A model generated the notes under the pieces. The model saw nothing but the letters and a program-made list of their open reading frames with translations. It was not told the origin of the DNA and ran no database searches. This document shows positions 1-7,791 of a stretch of 35,897 bases of DNA, piece by piece. The number at the start of each line of letters is the position of its first letter. The stretch's first letter is position 1. The stretch comes from Sulfurisoma sp. (lineage in GTDB: Bacteria; Pseudomonadota; Gammaproteobacteria; Burkholderiales; Rhodocyclaceae). Made by a program: the position numbers and the translations under genes. The stretch covers positions 1-35,897 of the forward strand of contig JAUYFI010000145.1 in NCBI GenBank assembly GCA_030691075.1. The letters run 5' to 3'.

Positions 1-67
1 CCGCTGCCGCGAGCTGTACCTGATCACCTACTAGCAGAGGCGCTTCACCTTCCTCGCCCGCAGCCGT

Positions 68-1018
68 ATGATCCAGTCTATCCGCAACTACATGATGGAT
101 CACGGCTTCCTCGATGTGGAAACGCCGATGATGCATCCCATTCCGGGCGGTGCTACGGCCAAGCCCTTCACCACGCACCACAACGCGCTGGACATGGAAC
201 TGTTCCTGCGCATCGCGCCGGAGCTTTACCTCAAGCGGCTGGTGGTGGGCGGCTTCGAAAAAGTGTTCGAGGTCAACCGCAATTTCAGGAACGAGGGCCT
301 CTCCACCCGTCACAATCCCGAATTCACCATGATTGAGTTCTACGAGGCGTACCGGGATTATCGCTACATGATGGATTTGACCGAGCAGATGTTCCGCGAA
401 ACAGCCAAGGCGGTGCTCGGCCACGCCGTGGTGCCCTATCAGGGCCATACCATCAACCTGGCCCAGCCCTTCGACCGTCTCACCATCACCGAGTCGATCC
501 ACAAGTACCATCCGGGGCGCTTCAGCGACGAACAGCTCAACGACCGCGCCTTCCTCAAGGCGCAGCTGGAGAAAATGGGCGCCGACCATCACCCCATCGA
601 TGGCGTCGGCGGCCTGCAACTGAGCCTGTTCGAGGAAACCACCGAGCAACTGCTGATCCAGCCGACCTTCATCATCGACTACCCGGCCGAGGTCTCGCCG
701 CTGGCGCGCCGTTCCGACAGCAACCCCGAGATCACGGAGCGCTTCGAGCTGTTCATCGTCGGCCGCGAGATCGCCAACGGCTTCTCCGAATTGAACGACC
801 CGGAAGACCAGGCCGCGCGCTTCCTCGACCAGGCCAAGGCCAAGGAAGCCGGCGACGAGGAGGCGATGTTCTATGATGCCGACTACATCCGCGCGCTGGA
901 ATTCGGCCTGCCGCCCACCGGCGGCTGCGGCATCGGCATCGACCGCCTGGTGATGTTGCTGACCAATTCGCCGGCCATTCGCGACGTGATTCTGTTTCCC
1001 CAGATGCGCCCCGAGTGA
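68..1018 (+). CDS. lysS: Lysyl-tRNA synthetase class II, 3' part (catalytic domain)
   Basis: Charges tRNA-Lys with lysine in the cytoplasm. The visible part is nearly the whole class II catalytic core: motif 1 region near residues 20-30 (VETPMM), the [21 protein letters not shown]-type block, motif 2 (NRNFRNEG then [11 protein letters not shown]) and motif 3 ([10 protein letters not shown]) near the C-terminus, ending as this family does. It is LysRS, not the EpmA paralogue, because the THHNALD and SPLARR segments match LysRS. The N-terminal anticodon-binding domain lies outside the window. The frame stays open upstream to base 35, but codon 32-34 is TAG, and the residues around it still look like LysRS (YL..IT then FLARSR). 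ATG 68 is therefore only the first start after that stop, not a natural start. The stop overlaps the mnmC start by 4 bp. Either the gene is truly interrupted or the left edge carries sequence errors. Confidence 0.85.
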   Translation: MIQSIRNYMMDHGFLDVETPMMHPIPGGATAKPFTTHHNALDMELFLRIAPELYLKRLVVGGFEKVFEVNRNFRNEGLSTRHNPEFTMIEFYEAYRDYRYMMDLTEQMFRETAKAVLGHAVVPYQGHTINLAQPFDRLTITESIHKYHPGRFSDEQLNDRAFLKAQLEKMGADHHPIDGVGGLQLSLFEETTEQLLIQPTFIIDYPAEVSPLARRSDSNPEITERFELFIVGREIANGFSELNDPEDQAARFLDQAKAKEAGDEEAMFYDADYIRALEFGLPPTGGCGIGIDRLVMLLTNSPAIRDVILFPQMRPE

Positions 1019-2922
1019 AGTACGTCCCGCTCGTTGCCGCCGAACTTGCGTTCGACGGCAACGGCACCCCCGTTGCGCCGGCCTACGGCGACGTCTACCA
1101 CGCGGCCGCCGGTGGCCTCCAGCAGGCTCGCCATGTCTTCATCAAAGGCAACGATCTGCCCGCGCGCTGGGCCGGGCGCGACACCTTCGTCATCCTCGAA
1201 ACCGGCTTCGGCCTTGGCCTCAACTTCCTCGCCGCCTGGCAGGCCTGGCGCGACGATCCGGCGCGCTGTGTTCGGCTGCACTTCGTTTCCGTCGAGAAAC
1301 ATCCCTTCCGCGCCGACGACCTCGCGCGGCTGCACGAAGCCTGGCCCGAGCTGGCGCCGCTGGCCGCCCAACTGCGCGCGCAATGGCCGCTGCCGCTGCC
1401 CGGCCTGCACCGCCTGCATTTCGCCAATGATCGGGTCACACTGACGCTCGCCTTCGGCGATGCGCTCGACCTGCTGCCGCAGCTTGTGGTGCAGGCCGAC
1501 GCCTTCTTCCTAGACGGCTTCTCGCCGGCGAAGAATCCCGAGCTCTGGTCCGACGCGGTGATCGGCGAACTGCGCCGTCTCGCCGCGCCGGGCGCGACGC
1601 TTGCCACCTGGTCGGTTGCCGGCGACGTGCGACGCCGTGTCGCCAGCGCCGACTTTTTGCTGGAGAAGCGCCCGGGCTTCGCCGCCAAGCACGAAATGCT
1701 GGTCGGCCGGCTGCCCGGCGCCGTCTCGCCAGTCCCACTGGGATTCCCTTCGGTCACGCCGACTTCCGACCGGCGCATCGCCGTGATCGGTGCCGGTATC
1801 GCCGGAACCTCGATCGCCGAGCGACTGGTCGCGCGCGGCTGCGAGGTCACGCTGATCGACGCGGCGGCAGGCCCCGCCGGCGGCGCCTCCGGCAATCCCG
1901 TCGGCATCATCCGCCCCCTGCCCTCGCTCGACGACAACCGGCTGTCGCGACTGCTGCGTGCCGGCTACCTCCATGCGGCGCGCCATTTGTCCGCGCTCGA
2001 AGCCGAGGGCCTGCCGCTGCGCTGGGGCCGCAGCGGCGTGCTGCATCTGGCACGCGACGCGAAGCATGAGGAAAACCAGCGTCGCGCCGTCGCCGAGCAG
2101 GCGCCACCCGAAGAGTTCGCGCGCTTCGTCGAGCGCTTTGATGCCGCGCGCCTGGCCGGCTGGCCGGTCGAAGCCGGCGGCTGGTGGTTTCCCGGCGGGG
2201 CATGGATCGCGCCGCCGAGCTTCTGCGCGGCCAACCTGGCACGCCATGCGGATCGCATCGTTACCCGTTTCGGCACGGCCGTCGCCCGCCTCGAACGGCA
2301 CGGCGACCTTTGGCTGATCCGCGCCGCCGACGGCCGCGTTATCGCCGAGGCTCCGCAGGTCGTGCTCGCCGCCGGCGCCCAGGTCGGGCGACTCGTGCCC
2401 GAGCGCCTGCTGCCGGTCTGGCCGGGGCGCGGCACCGTGTCGTTGCTGCCGGAGGCCGCCACGCCGGCACTCGACATCGTGGCCTGCCGCCTGGGCTATG
2501 TCACGCCGGCGGTCGATGGCATCCGCTGCGCCGGCGCCACCATGGCGCGCGACGATGACACCGCGCCGCGCATCGACGACCATGTCGAAAACCTGCATCG
2601 CCTGGACATGATCCTGCCGGGCTTCGGCAAGGGCCTCGACCCCGCGCGCCTCCAGGGTCGCACCAGCTTCCGCCCGATGTCGCCCGACCGCCTGCCGCTG
2701 GCCGGACCGCTGCTGGCAGCAGCAGATGCGCCGCCCGACGGCCTGTACGTCCTCTCCGGCTTCGGCGCCCGTGGCCTGGTCTGGGCCACGCTGACGGCGG
2801 AACTGCTGGCCAGCCGCATCGCCGGCGAGCCGCTGCCGCTGGAGGCCGACCTCGTCGCCGCCGTCGAGCCGGCCCGCTTCCTGGCGAAACCGCCCCGCTA
2901 TCGCCCGGCCGCCGAGTTGTAA
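1015..2922 (+). CDS. mnmC: Bifunctional tRNA mnm5s2U34 biosynthesis protein MnmC
   Basis: Two-domain enzyme that finishes the mnm5s2U wobble modification of tRNAs. The C-terminal FAD oxidase removes the carboxymethyl group, and the N-terminal SAM-dependent methylase then makes mnm5s2U. At 635 aa it has the usual length. The N-terminal part (about 1-235) has the methyltransferase glycine motif [11 protein letters not shown] and the DUF752-type [14 protein letters not shown]. From about 255 there is a Rossmann FAD motif ([17 protein letters not shown]), and the C-terminus has the DAO-family LSGFGARGL motif. Translation starts at GTG 1015, overlapping the lysS stop in a GTGA junction, which suggests translational coupling. 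Bases 1633-1660, coding RVASADFLL, are one copy of a short repeat found in several other genes here. Both domains look intact. Confidence 0.95.
   Translation: MKYVPLVAAELAFDGNGTPVAPAYGDVYHAAAGGLQQARHVFIKGNDLPARWAGRDTFVILETGFGLGLNFLAAWQAWRDDPARCVRLHFVSVEKHPFRADDLARLHEAWPELAPLAAQLRAQWPLPLPGLHRLHFANDRVTLTLAFGDALDLLPQLVVQADAFFLDGFSPAKNPELWSDAVIGELRRLAAPGATLATWSVAGDVRRRVASADFLLEKRPGFAAKHEMLVGRLPGAVSPVPLGFPSVTPTSDRRIAVIGAGIAGTSIAERLVARGCEVTLIDAAAGPAGGASGNPVGIIRPLPSLDDNRLSRLLRAGYLHAARHLSALEAEGLPLRWGRSGVLHLARDAKHEENQRRAVAEQAPPEEFARFVERFDAARLAGWPVEAGGWWFPGGAWIAPPSFCAANLARHADRIVTRFGTAVARLERHGDLWLIRAADGRVIAEAPQVVLAAGAQVGRLVPERLLPVWPGRGTVSLLPEAATPALDIVACRLGYVTPAVDGIRCAGATMARDDDTAPRIDDHVENLHRLDMILPGFGKGLDPARLQGRTSFRPMSPDRLPLAGPLLAAADAPPDGLYVLSGFGARGLVWATLTAELLASRIAGEPLPLEADLVAAVEPARFLAKPPRYRPAAEL
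1633..1660 (+). repeat. Coding-embedded short repeat, copy 1 (in mnmC)
   Basis: Contains the core GTCGCCAGCGCCGACTTTT, preceded by CGCCGT and followed by TGC. The same core recurs at 7527, 14533, 29453 (reverse) and 34276 (reverse). Here it is read in the frame giving V-A-S-A-D-F. The surrounding MnmC alignment needs no insertion, so the repeat fits within normal gene length. Confidence 0.7.
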
Positions 2923-3021
2923 CAATTTCCGCGCAGGTGTAACAGTTCATTGCGCTCGTCCTCAAGACCGGATCGACCTCGTTATAGTCCGTGCCACAAC
3001 AACTTCTTCAACGAGGACACC

Positions 3022-3738
3022 ATGGAAAACAACCGCCCCACCCTGCACCCGGCCCTGATGATCGCCGCCGCTTCCGTCACCGCCCTGTCCCTCGCGGGCG
3101 TGGGCGTGCTCACTGGCGTGATCCCCTTCGGCCACAAGAGTGCCGACCCCGCCAGCCAGCTACAGTCGGCCTCGGTACAGCCAGCCGCCGTGGCGCAGCC
3201 TGCCGCTGTCACGCCGCCCGCCGCCCAAGCACCGACCGTCGCGGTCAATGTGAATACAACGCCCGCTCCGGCCGCCGCCAGGCCGGCCGCGCCGAAGCCG
3301 GTGCGCGTCGCGCGTAACGAGCCGTCCGACATCGAGGTCTACCGCGCGCCGGCGCAAATGCGCACCTCCACCCCGGTCTATACGCCCCAGGCGCCGGCGA
3401 TCTGCCATGACTGCGGCACCATCGAATCGGTGCGCGAAGTCGTCAAGCAATCCGACGGCTCCGGCGTCGGCGCGGTGGCCGGTGGCGTGCTCGGCGGCGT
3501 GCTCGGCAACCAGGTCGGTCAGGGTCGCGGCCGCGATCTCGCCACGGTGGTCGGCGTCATCGGCGGCGCCGTCGCCGGCAACCAGATCGAGAAGGCGCAG
3601 AAGCGCGTGGTCGAATACCAGGTGACGGTGCGCTTCGAGGATGGCACCAGCCGCGTCTTCACCCAACAAACCGCGCCGGCCTGGCGCAGCGGCGACCGCA
3701 TCAAGGTCGAGAACGACCTGCTTATCGGGCGCGCCTGA
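3022..3738 (+). CDS. Glycine-zipper 2TM domain envelope protein
   Basis: A 238-aa envelope protein. Residues about 13-35 form one hydrophobic segment (signal anchor or uncleaved signal). It is followed by a long Ala/Pro/Gln-rich linker (about 45-110) and then a CHDCG pair of cysteines near residue 132. Residues about 152-195 form a glycine zipper (VAGGVLGGVLGNQVG, then GVIGGAVAGNQIEK), as in the 17-kDa antigen/SlyB-type proteins. The last 35 residues (VTVRFEDGTSRVF...) are the usual beta-rich tail. ATG 3022 was chosen over upstream in-frame starts because GAGGA sits 5-10 bases before it and the hydrophobic segment then falls at the N-terminus. It probably helps envelope integrity, but the exact role is unknown. 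It is transcribed separately from mnmC, about 100 bp downstream. Confidence 0.85.
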   Translation: MENNRPTLHPALMIAAASVTALSLAGVGVLTGVIPFGHKSADPASQLQSASVQPAAVAQPAAVTPPAAQAPTVAVNVNTTPAPAAARPAAPKPVRVARNEPSDIEVYRAPAQMRTSTPVYTPQAPAICHDCGTIESVREVVKQSDGSGVGAVAGGVLGGVLGNQVGQGRGRDLATVVGVIGGAVAGNQIEKAQKRVVEYQVTVRFEDGTSRVFTQQTAPAWRSGDRIKVENDLLIGRA

Positions 3739-3831
3739 CCTTGAGGAACAGCAGGTAGGCCAGTTGGTCGATATGGCGGATGGCGACCTTATGGCTCTGC
3801 CGACCGATCATGGGTCACGGTGTTGCCGGTA

Positions 3832-4302
3832 TCAATAGCCGGCAACCGTGGGTGTGCAAACCTGGCTTTCTTCCCACAGGTCGTCAAAACGCTGCCAGAG
3901 GGGGTGGATCTCGATGTTTTCATCGCTGACCAACTTTCCGCGCGCATGGTCGACGTGAAAGCGAATGGCGCCATGCGATTCGTCGGCGAGCACGAAACGG
4001 TCGGCCAACTTCCGCAGATGGTCGGGCGTCTGGCGGATCTCTAACTGGTGACCGTGGCTGCCGATTAGTTTTAGCAGCCGTGGGTGCCGTGTTCGCAGCA
4101 GACCCGGGTTGTGTAGCGCGATATGCAGGCGACGTTCGGGCCCACCGCCGAGAAAACTGAAGAGGAGGGCGTTGCGCGCGGGGTCGTCGAGGGCCATGCG
4201 CTCCAGGTCGCCATCGAAAATGCGCAGCTCGCGGCAGGCAGCACGGAGAATGGCGTCGATGGCGGCGCGATAGCCGGCTTCGCTGTCGAATGGCTCGATC
4301 AT
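3832..4302 (-). CDS. Stand-alone DUF7931-like protein
   Basis: A 156-aa soluble protein with no signal peptide or membrane segment. ATG 4302 is preferred over the longer open frame to 4422 because a GGAG lies about 10 bases upstream, and the first residues (MIEPFDSEAGYRAAID) look like a domain start. The pattern RRLHIALHNPGLLRTRHPR, then LEIRQ near the middle, then RFVLADESHGAIRF and a final FDDLWEES, resembles the DUF7931 region found as a C-terminal domain on some GNAT acetyltransferases in gammaproteobacteria; here it stands alone. That assignment is from memory of the pattern and is moderate. The fold may relate to phospholipase D-like proteins, but I see no clear HKD catalytic motif. It is divergent from the NERD-ATPase gene, with 176 bp between starts and no strong promoter match. 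Confidence 0.7.
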   Translation of the reverse strand: MIEPFDSEAGYRAAIDAILRAACRELRIFDGDLERMALDDPARNALLFSFLGGGPERRLHIALHNPGLLRTRHPRLLKLIGSHGHQLEIRQTPDHLRKLADRFVLADESHGAIRFHVDHARGKLVSDENIEIHPLWQRFDDLWEESQVCTPTVAGY

Positions 4303-4478
4303 GGATCGGTCTCCGCTCCTATCGAATCGCTGGAAAACCGAAACAATACCACTCGCGCGGCACTCAGGCCGAGACCGGCCGAGCTCCGGTTCCTTTGCCA
4401 GTAGTCGGCAAACCTCGAGCAATGAATAGTTCCGCGATCAGCTAATCTTCGCTCTTTCCATTTTCCGCACCCATCCCC

Positions 4479-6134
4479 ATGGCTCGCATTCTCCCCGACG
4501 GCTGGCGCGAGCTGGCGGTAACCGGCGCCGCCCAGCGCGAGATCGAGACTCTCGCCGTGCTGGCCGAGCGCCTGCCCGACGACTACACCGTCTACCACGC
4601 GGTGCACTGGACCAATCTCGAGCGCGGCTTTGCCGTGTTCGGAGAGATCGACTTCATCGTCGTCGGCCCGGCCGGCGACCTGCTGCTGATCGAACAGAAG
4701 AGCGGCTACCTCGAAGAAAGCGCGGAAGGCCTGCAGAAGCGCTACGAGGGCAGGACAAAGCGCGTCGCGGTGCAGATGTCGCGCTCGGCCGGCGCGCTGC
4801 GGACCAAGCTCGGTCGCCGCCCCGGCTGCCAGGGCGTTCAGGTCGACTCGCTGCTCTACTGCCCCGACTACCATGTCAGGCATTCCGAGACCGCCGGCGT
4901 GGTGGCCGAGCGCATCGTCGATGCCGCCCGCCGCGAGCAACTGCCGGCCGTCATCGAGCGGCTGCTGCCGGCCGGCGCTGCACGCGCCGATGCCCAACTC
5001 AATGCGCGCGAGGTGCATCGCTTCCTGCGCGACGTGATCCAGCTCGAAAGCGACGTCAGCGCCCTGCTCGACCGCGCCCGTGACATGGTGACGCGCATCT
5101 CCGGCGGCCTCGCTCACTGGGCACGGCAGCTCGAGTTCACGCCCTTCCGCCTCCGTGTCACCGGCACCGCCGGGTCGGGCAAGACGCAACTGGCCCTGGC
5201 CGAATACCGCGCCACCATCGATGCCGGCAAGCGTCCGCTCTATGTCTGCTTCAACCGCCCGCTGGCCGACCACTTTGCCGCCATTGCTCCCGCCGGTGGC
5301 CTGGCGTGCACCTTCCACATGCTGTGCGAGCGCATCGTCCGCGCCCACGGCGAAACACCGGACTTCACCCGACCCGACGCCTTTGCTCGGCTCGAATCGC
5401 GCGCGGCGGAACTGACGCCGGGCGAGGAATTCCGGTTCGACACCGTCATCGTCGACGAGGGCCAGGACTTCTCCGAAGCCTGGCGCGATCAGGTGCACCG
5501 TCTCGCCAGCGCCGATTCGCGCCTGCTCTGGCTCGAGGACCCGCTGCAGAACCTCTATGGCCGCCCGCCGCTGCCACTGCCGGGCTGGGTCGGCCTGCAC
5601 GCCACCGGCAACTACCGCAGCCCGCGCGGCGTGGTGCGCATGCTGAAAGGCCTGCTGCCCGAGGACGGCGACCATCCAATCGAAGCCCTCTCGCCCTTCG
5701 ATTCCGGCGAGGTCGAAATCCTCGCCTATGCCGATGCCGCCGGCATGCTTCAACAGGTTTCGGTGGCCATCCGCCTGTGTTACTCGGCCGGCTTTCGCAA
5801 GCAGGACGTCGCCATCGTCAGCTACCACGGCCGCGAGCATTCGCACCTGATGCGCCACGACCGGCTCGGCGCCAACACCCTGCGTTCCTTCACCGGCAGC
5901 TACGACCTGCTGGGCCAGCCGATCTTCAGCGAGGGCGACCTGCTGCTGGAATCGGTCTATCGCTTCAAGGGCCAGTCCGCGCCGGCGGTAATCTTCGCCG
6001 AAATCGATTTCGAGACGCTCGACGACCGCGCGCTGCGCAAGCTTTTTGTCGGCGCCACGCGGGCGATGATGAAACTGGTGCTCGTAATCTCGGAGACGGC
6101 GGCTCGACAGTTGCTGGAACGCATCGACCTATAA
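4479..6134 (+). CDS. NERD-nuclease domain fused to SF1 (UvrD-like) ATPase
   Basis: A 551-aa fusion. The N-terminal NERD domain (about 15-130) carries GEIDF at residues 55-59 and E72-x-K74 (IEQKSG), the D...ExK signature of restriction-like nucleases. From about 220 to the end is a superfamily 1 helicase-type ATPase. It has Walker A GTAGSGKT at 229-236, Walker B/motif II VDEGQDF near 325-331, a motif III/IV region with the conserved GNYRSP, a UvrD-like YRFKGQ at 494-499 and VGATRA at 524-529. Family knowledge suggests DNA processing or repair; some NERD-helicases sit in defence loci, but nothing beside this one proves that. The N-terminal [12 protein letters not shown] is typical for this family. 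moaA starts 7 bp downstream, so they may be co-transcribed, although their functions are not obviously linked. Confidence 0.88.
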   Translation: MARILPDGWRELAVTGAAQREIETLAVLAERLPDDYTVYHAVHWTNLERGFAVFGEIDFIVVGPAGDLLLIEQKSGYLEESAEGLQKRYEGRTKRVAVQMSRSAGALRTKLGRRPGCQGVQVDSLLYCPDYHVRHSETAGVVAERIVDAARREQLPAVIERLLPAGAARADAQLNAREVHRFLRDVIQLESDVSALLDRARDMVTRISGGLAHWARQLEFTPFRLRVTGTAGSGKTQLALAEYRATIDAGKRPLYVCFNRPLADHFAAIAPAGGLACTFHMLCERIVRAHGETPDFTRPDAFARLESRAAELTPGEEFRFDTVIVDEGQDFSEAWRDQVHRLASADSRLLWLEDPLQNLYGRPPLPLPGWVGLHATGNYRSPRGVVRMLKGLLPEDGDHPIEALSPFDSGEVEILAYADAAGMLQQVSVAIRLCYSAGFRKQDVAIVSYHGREHSHLMRHDRLGANTLRSFTGSYDLLGQPIFSEGDLLLESVYRFKGQSAPAVIFAEIDFETLDDRALRKLFVGATRAMMKLVLVISETAARQLLERIDL

Positions 6135-6141
6135 TTCCGCC

Positions 6142-7164
6142 ATGGTCTCCGGTAGCCATTCCCCTCTCGTCGACAACCTTGGCCGCCGCCTGCGCGACCT
6201 GCGCATCTCGGTCATCGACCGCTGCAACTTTCGCTGCACCTACTGCATGCCGAAGACGGTGTTCGGCCGCGACTACCCCTTCCTGCCGCGCGCCGACCTG
6301 TTGAGTTTCGAGGAAATCGCCCGCATCGCCGGCATCTTCGCCGGGCTCGGCGTCAACAAGATCCGCCTCACCGGCGGCGAGCCGCTGCTGCGCCGCCACC
6401 TTGATAATCTAGTCACCCAACTCGCCGCGATTCCCGGCGTCGAATTGACGCTGACCAGCAACGGCTCGCTGCTTCCGGAGATGGCGGCGCGCCTCGCCGC
6501 GGCCGGACTCCGGCGCGTCACCGTCAGCCTCGACGCACTCGACGACGCGATCTTCCGCCGCATGAACGACGTCGACTTTCCGGTCGCGGAGGTGCTGCGC
6601 GGCATCGAGGCGGCCGCCGCCGCCGGGCTGGCGCCGCTCAAGATCAACATGGTGGTCAAGCGCGGCACCAACGACGACCAGATCGTGCCGCTGGCCGAGC
6701 ACTTTCGCGGCAGCGGCCACATCCTGCGCTTTATCGAATACATGGATGTGGGAAGCCACAACGGCTGGCGCATGGACGAGGTGCTGCCGTCCGCCGAGGT
6801 GATCGCGCGCATTCAGCAGCGCTTCCCGCTCGAACCGATCGGCGCCAACTACCCGGGCGAGGTCGCCGAGCGCTGGCGTTACACCGATGGCGCCGGCGAG
6901 ATCGGCGTGATCTCCTCGGTAACGCAGGCCTTCTGCCGCGACTGCACGCGCATCCGCCTGTCCACCGATGGCAGACTCTACACCTGCCTCTTCGCCACCA
7001 CGGGCCACGACCTGCGCGCCCTGCTGCGCGAGGGAGCCAATGATGCCGAGATCGCCGCCTTCATCGCCGCGCTGTGGCACGCGCGCGGCGACCGCTATTC
7101 GGAGATCCGCCACGCCGCCACGCCGGTGACGCGGAAGGTGGAAATGTCATATATCGGCGGCTAG
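6142..7164 (+). CDS. moaA: GTP 3',8-cyclase MoaA
   Basis: Radical-SAM enzyme that starts molybdenum cofactor synthesis by turning GTP into 3',8-cyclo-GTP, which MoaC converts to cPMP. At 340 aa it has the family length. The N-terminal 4Fe-4S cluster cysteines are C28, C32 and C35 (CNFRCTYC). The second cluster site is near the C-terminus ([10 protein letters not shown]...YTCLF), and the protein ends in the double glycine that MoaA needs for activity (SYIGG). [10 protein letters not shown] and SNGSLL are standard radical-SAM/MoaA motifs. ATG 6142 lies 7 bp after the NERD-ATPase stop. mobA follows after 4 bp, so moaA and mobA form a Moco transcription unit. Confidence 0.96.
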   Translation: MVSGSHSPLVDNLGRRLRDLRISVIDRCNFRCTYCMPKTVFGRDYPFLPRADLLSFEEIARIAGIFAGLGVNKIRLTGGEPLLRRHLDNLVTQLAAIPGVELTLTSNGSLLPEMAARLAAAGLRRVTVSLDALDDAIFRRMNDVDFPVAEVLRGIEAAAAAGLAPLKINMVVKRGTNDDQIVPLAEHFRGSGHILRFIEYMDVGSHNGWRMDEVLPSAEVIARIQQRFPLEPIGANYPGEVAERWRYTDGAGEIGVISSVTQAFCRDCTRIRLSTDGRLYTCLFATTGHDLRALLREGANDAEIAAFIAALWHARGDRYSEIRHAATPVTRKVEMSYIGG

Positions 7165-7168
7165 AAAA

Positions 7169-7771
7169 ATGCCGGCGCCGCCCCCCATCGATCCCCGCCG
7201 CGACGTGACCGGCCTGGTGCTGGCCGGCGGCCGCGCCCTGCGCATGGGTGGCGCCGCCAAGGGTCTGGCCGAACTGCATGGCGAGACGCTGATCGCGCGG
7301 GTAATCGCGCGGCTGCGGCCGCAGGTTGGCACGCTGCTGCTCAACGCCAACCGCCCGGACTACGATGACCTCGGCTTGCCGGTCATCGCCGATGTGATCG
7401 GCGGCTTCCCGGGACCGCTGGCCGGCCTGCACGCCGGCCTGCTTGCCTGCGCGACGCCCTGGCTGCTGACCGTGCCGTGCGACGCCCCCTTTGTGCCCAA
7501 GGATCTGGCGGCGCGGCTGGCTGCATCGGCGTCCCGCCAGCGCCGACTTTTGGTCGCCGCGAGCCTGCGCGGCATCGAGCCCGGTTTCATGCTCTGCCAC
7601 GTCAGCCTGGCGAAAGAACTGGGGCATTGGCTTGGCGCTGGTGGCCGCAAGGTGCGCGACTGGCTCGCCGCCGCCGGCGCAACCGAGATCGCGTTTGCCG
7701 ATGCCGATGCCGACGCCTTCGCCAACATCAACACGCCGGAAGAACTGGCGCGACTGAACGCACTCCGGTAG
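7169..7771 (+). CDS. mobA: Molybdenum cofactor guanylyltransferase MobA
   Basis: Transfers GMP from GTP to molybdopterin-Mo to make the MGD form of the cofactor used by DMSO-reductase-family enzymes such as nitrate reductase and formate dehydrogenase. At 200 aa it matches the family. The nucleotide-binding loop LAGGRALRMGG is near residues 14-24, followed by KGLAEL, PCDAPFVP near residues 104-111 and the closing NINTPEEL. The usual Asp in GGxDKG is Ala here (GGAAKG). The rest of the family pattern is intact, so I still call it functional. The start ATG 7169 is 4 bp after moaA. A repeat copy lies at 7527-7551. It converges with the diguanylate cyclase gene, with a 20-bp gap. Confidence 0.93.
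   Translation: MPAPPPIDPRRDVTGLVLAGGRALRMGGAAKGLAELHGETLIARVIARLRPQVGTLLLNANRPDYDDLGLPVIADVIGGFPGPLAGLHAGLLACATPWLLTVPCDAPFVPKDLAARLAASASRQRRLLVAASLRGIEPGFMLCHVSLAKELGHWLGAGGRKVRDWLAAAGATEIAFADADADAFANINTPEELARLNALR
7527..7551 (+). repeat. Coding-embedded short repeat, copy 2 (in mobA)
   Basis: Keeps GCCAGCGCCGACTTTT exactly, with three changes in the 5' part. It is read in a different frame from the mnmC copy (S-R-Q-R-R-L-L here, A-S-A-D-F there), so the likeness is at DNA level and not from shared protein sequence. Confidence 0.6.
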
Positions 7772-7791
7772 ACGGTCGCCGGCGGGCTCCC

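Noticed and set aside
68-1018. EpmA-type (short LysRS paralogue) reading of the first gene, because it seems to lack an N-terminal domain
   Set aside because: The internal motifs are those of LysRS, and LysRS-like residues continue upstream of the TAG.
3722-3811. 29-aa open frame MIGRQSHKVAIRHIDQLAYL... on the minus strand after the DUF7931-like gene
   Set aside because: It overlaps the glycine-zipper 3' end and has no ribosome site or recognised family. It might be the decayed end of an older gene, but the support is too thin.
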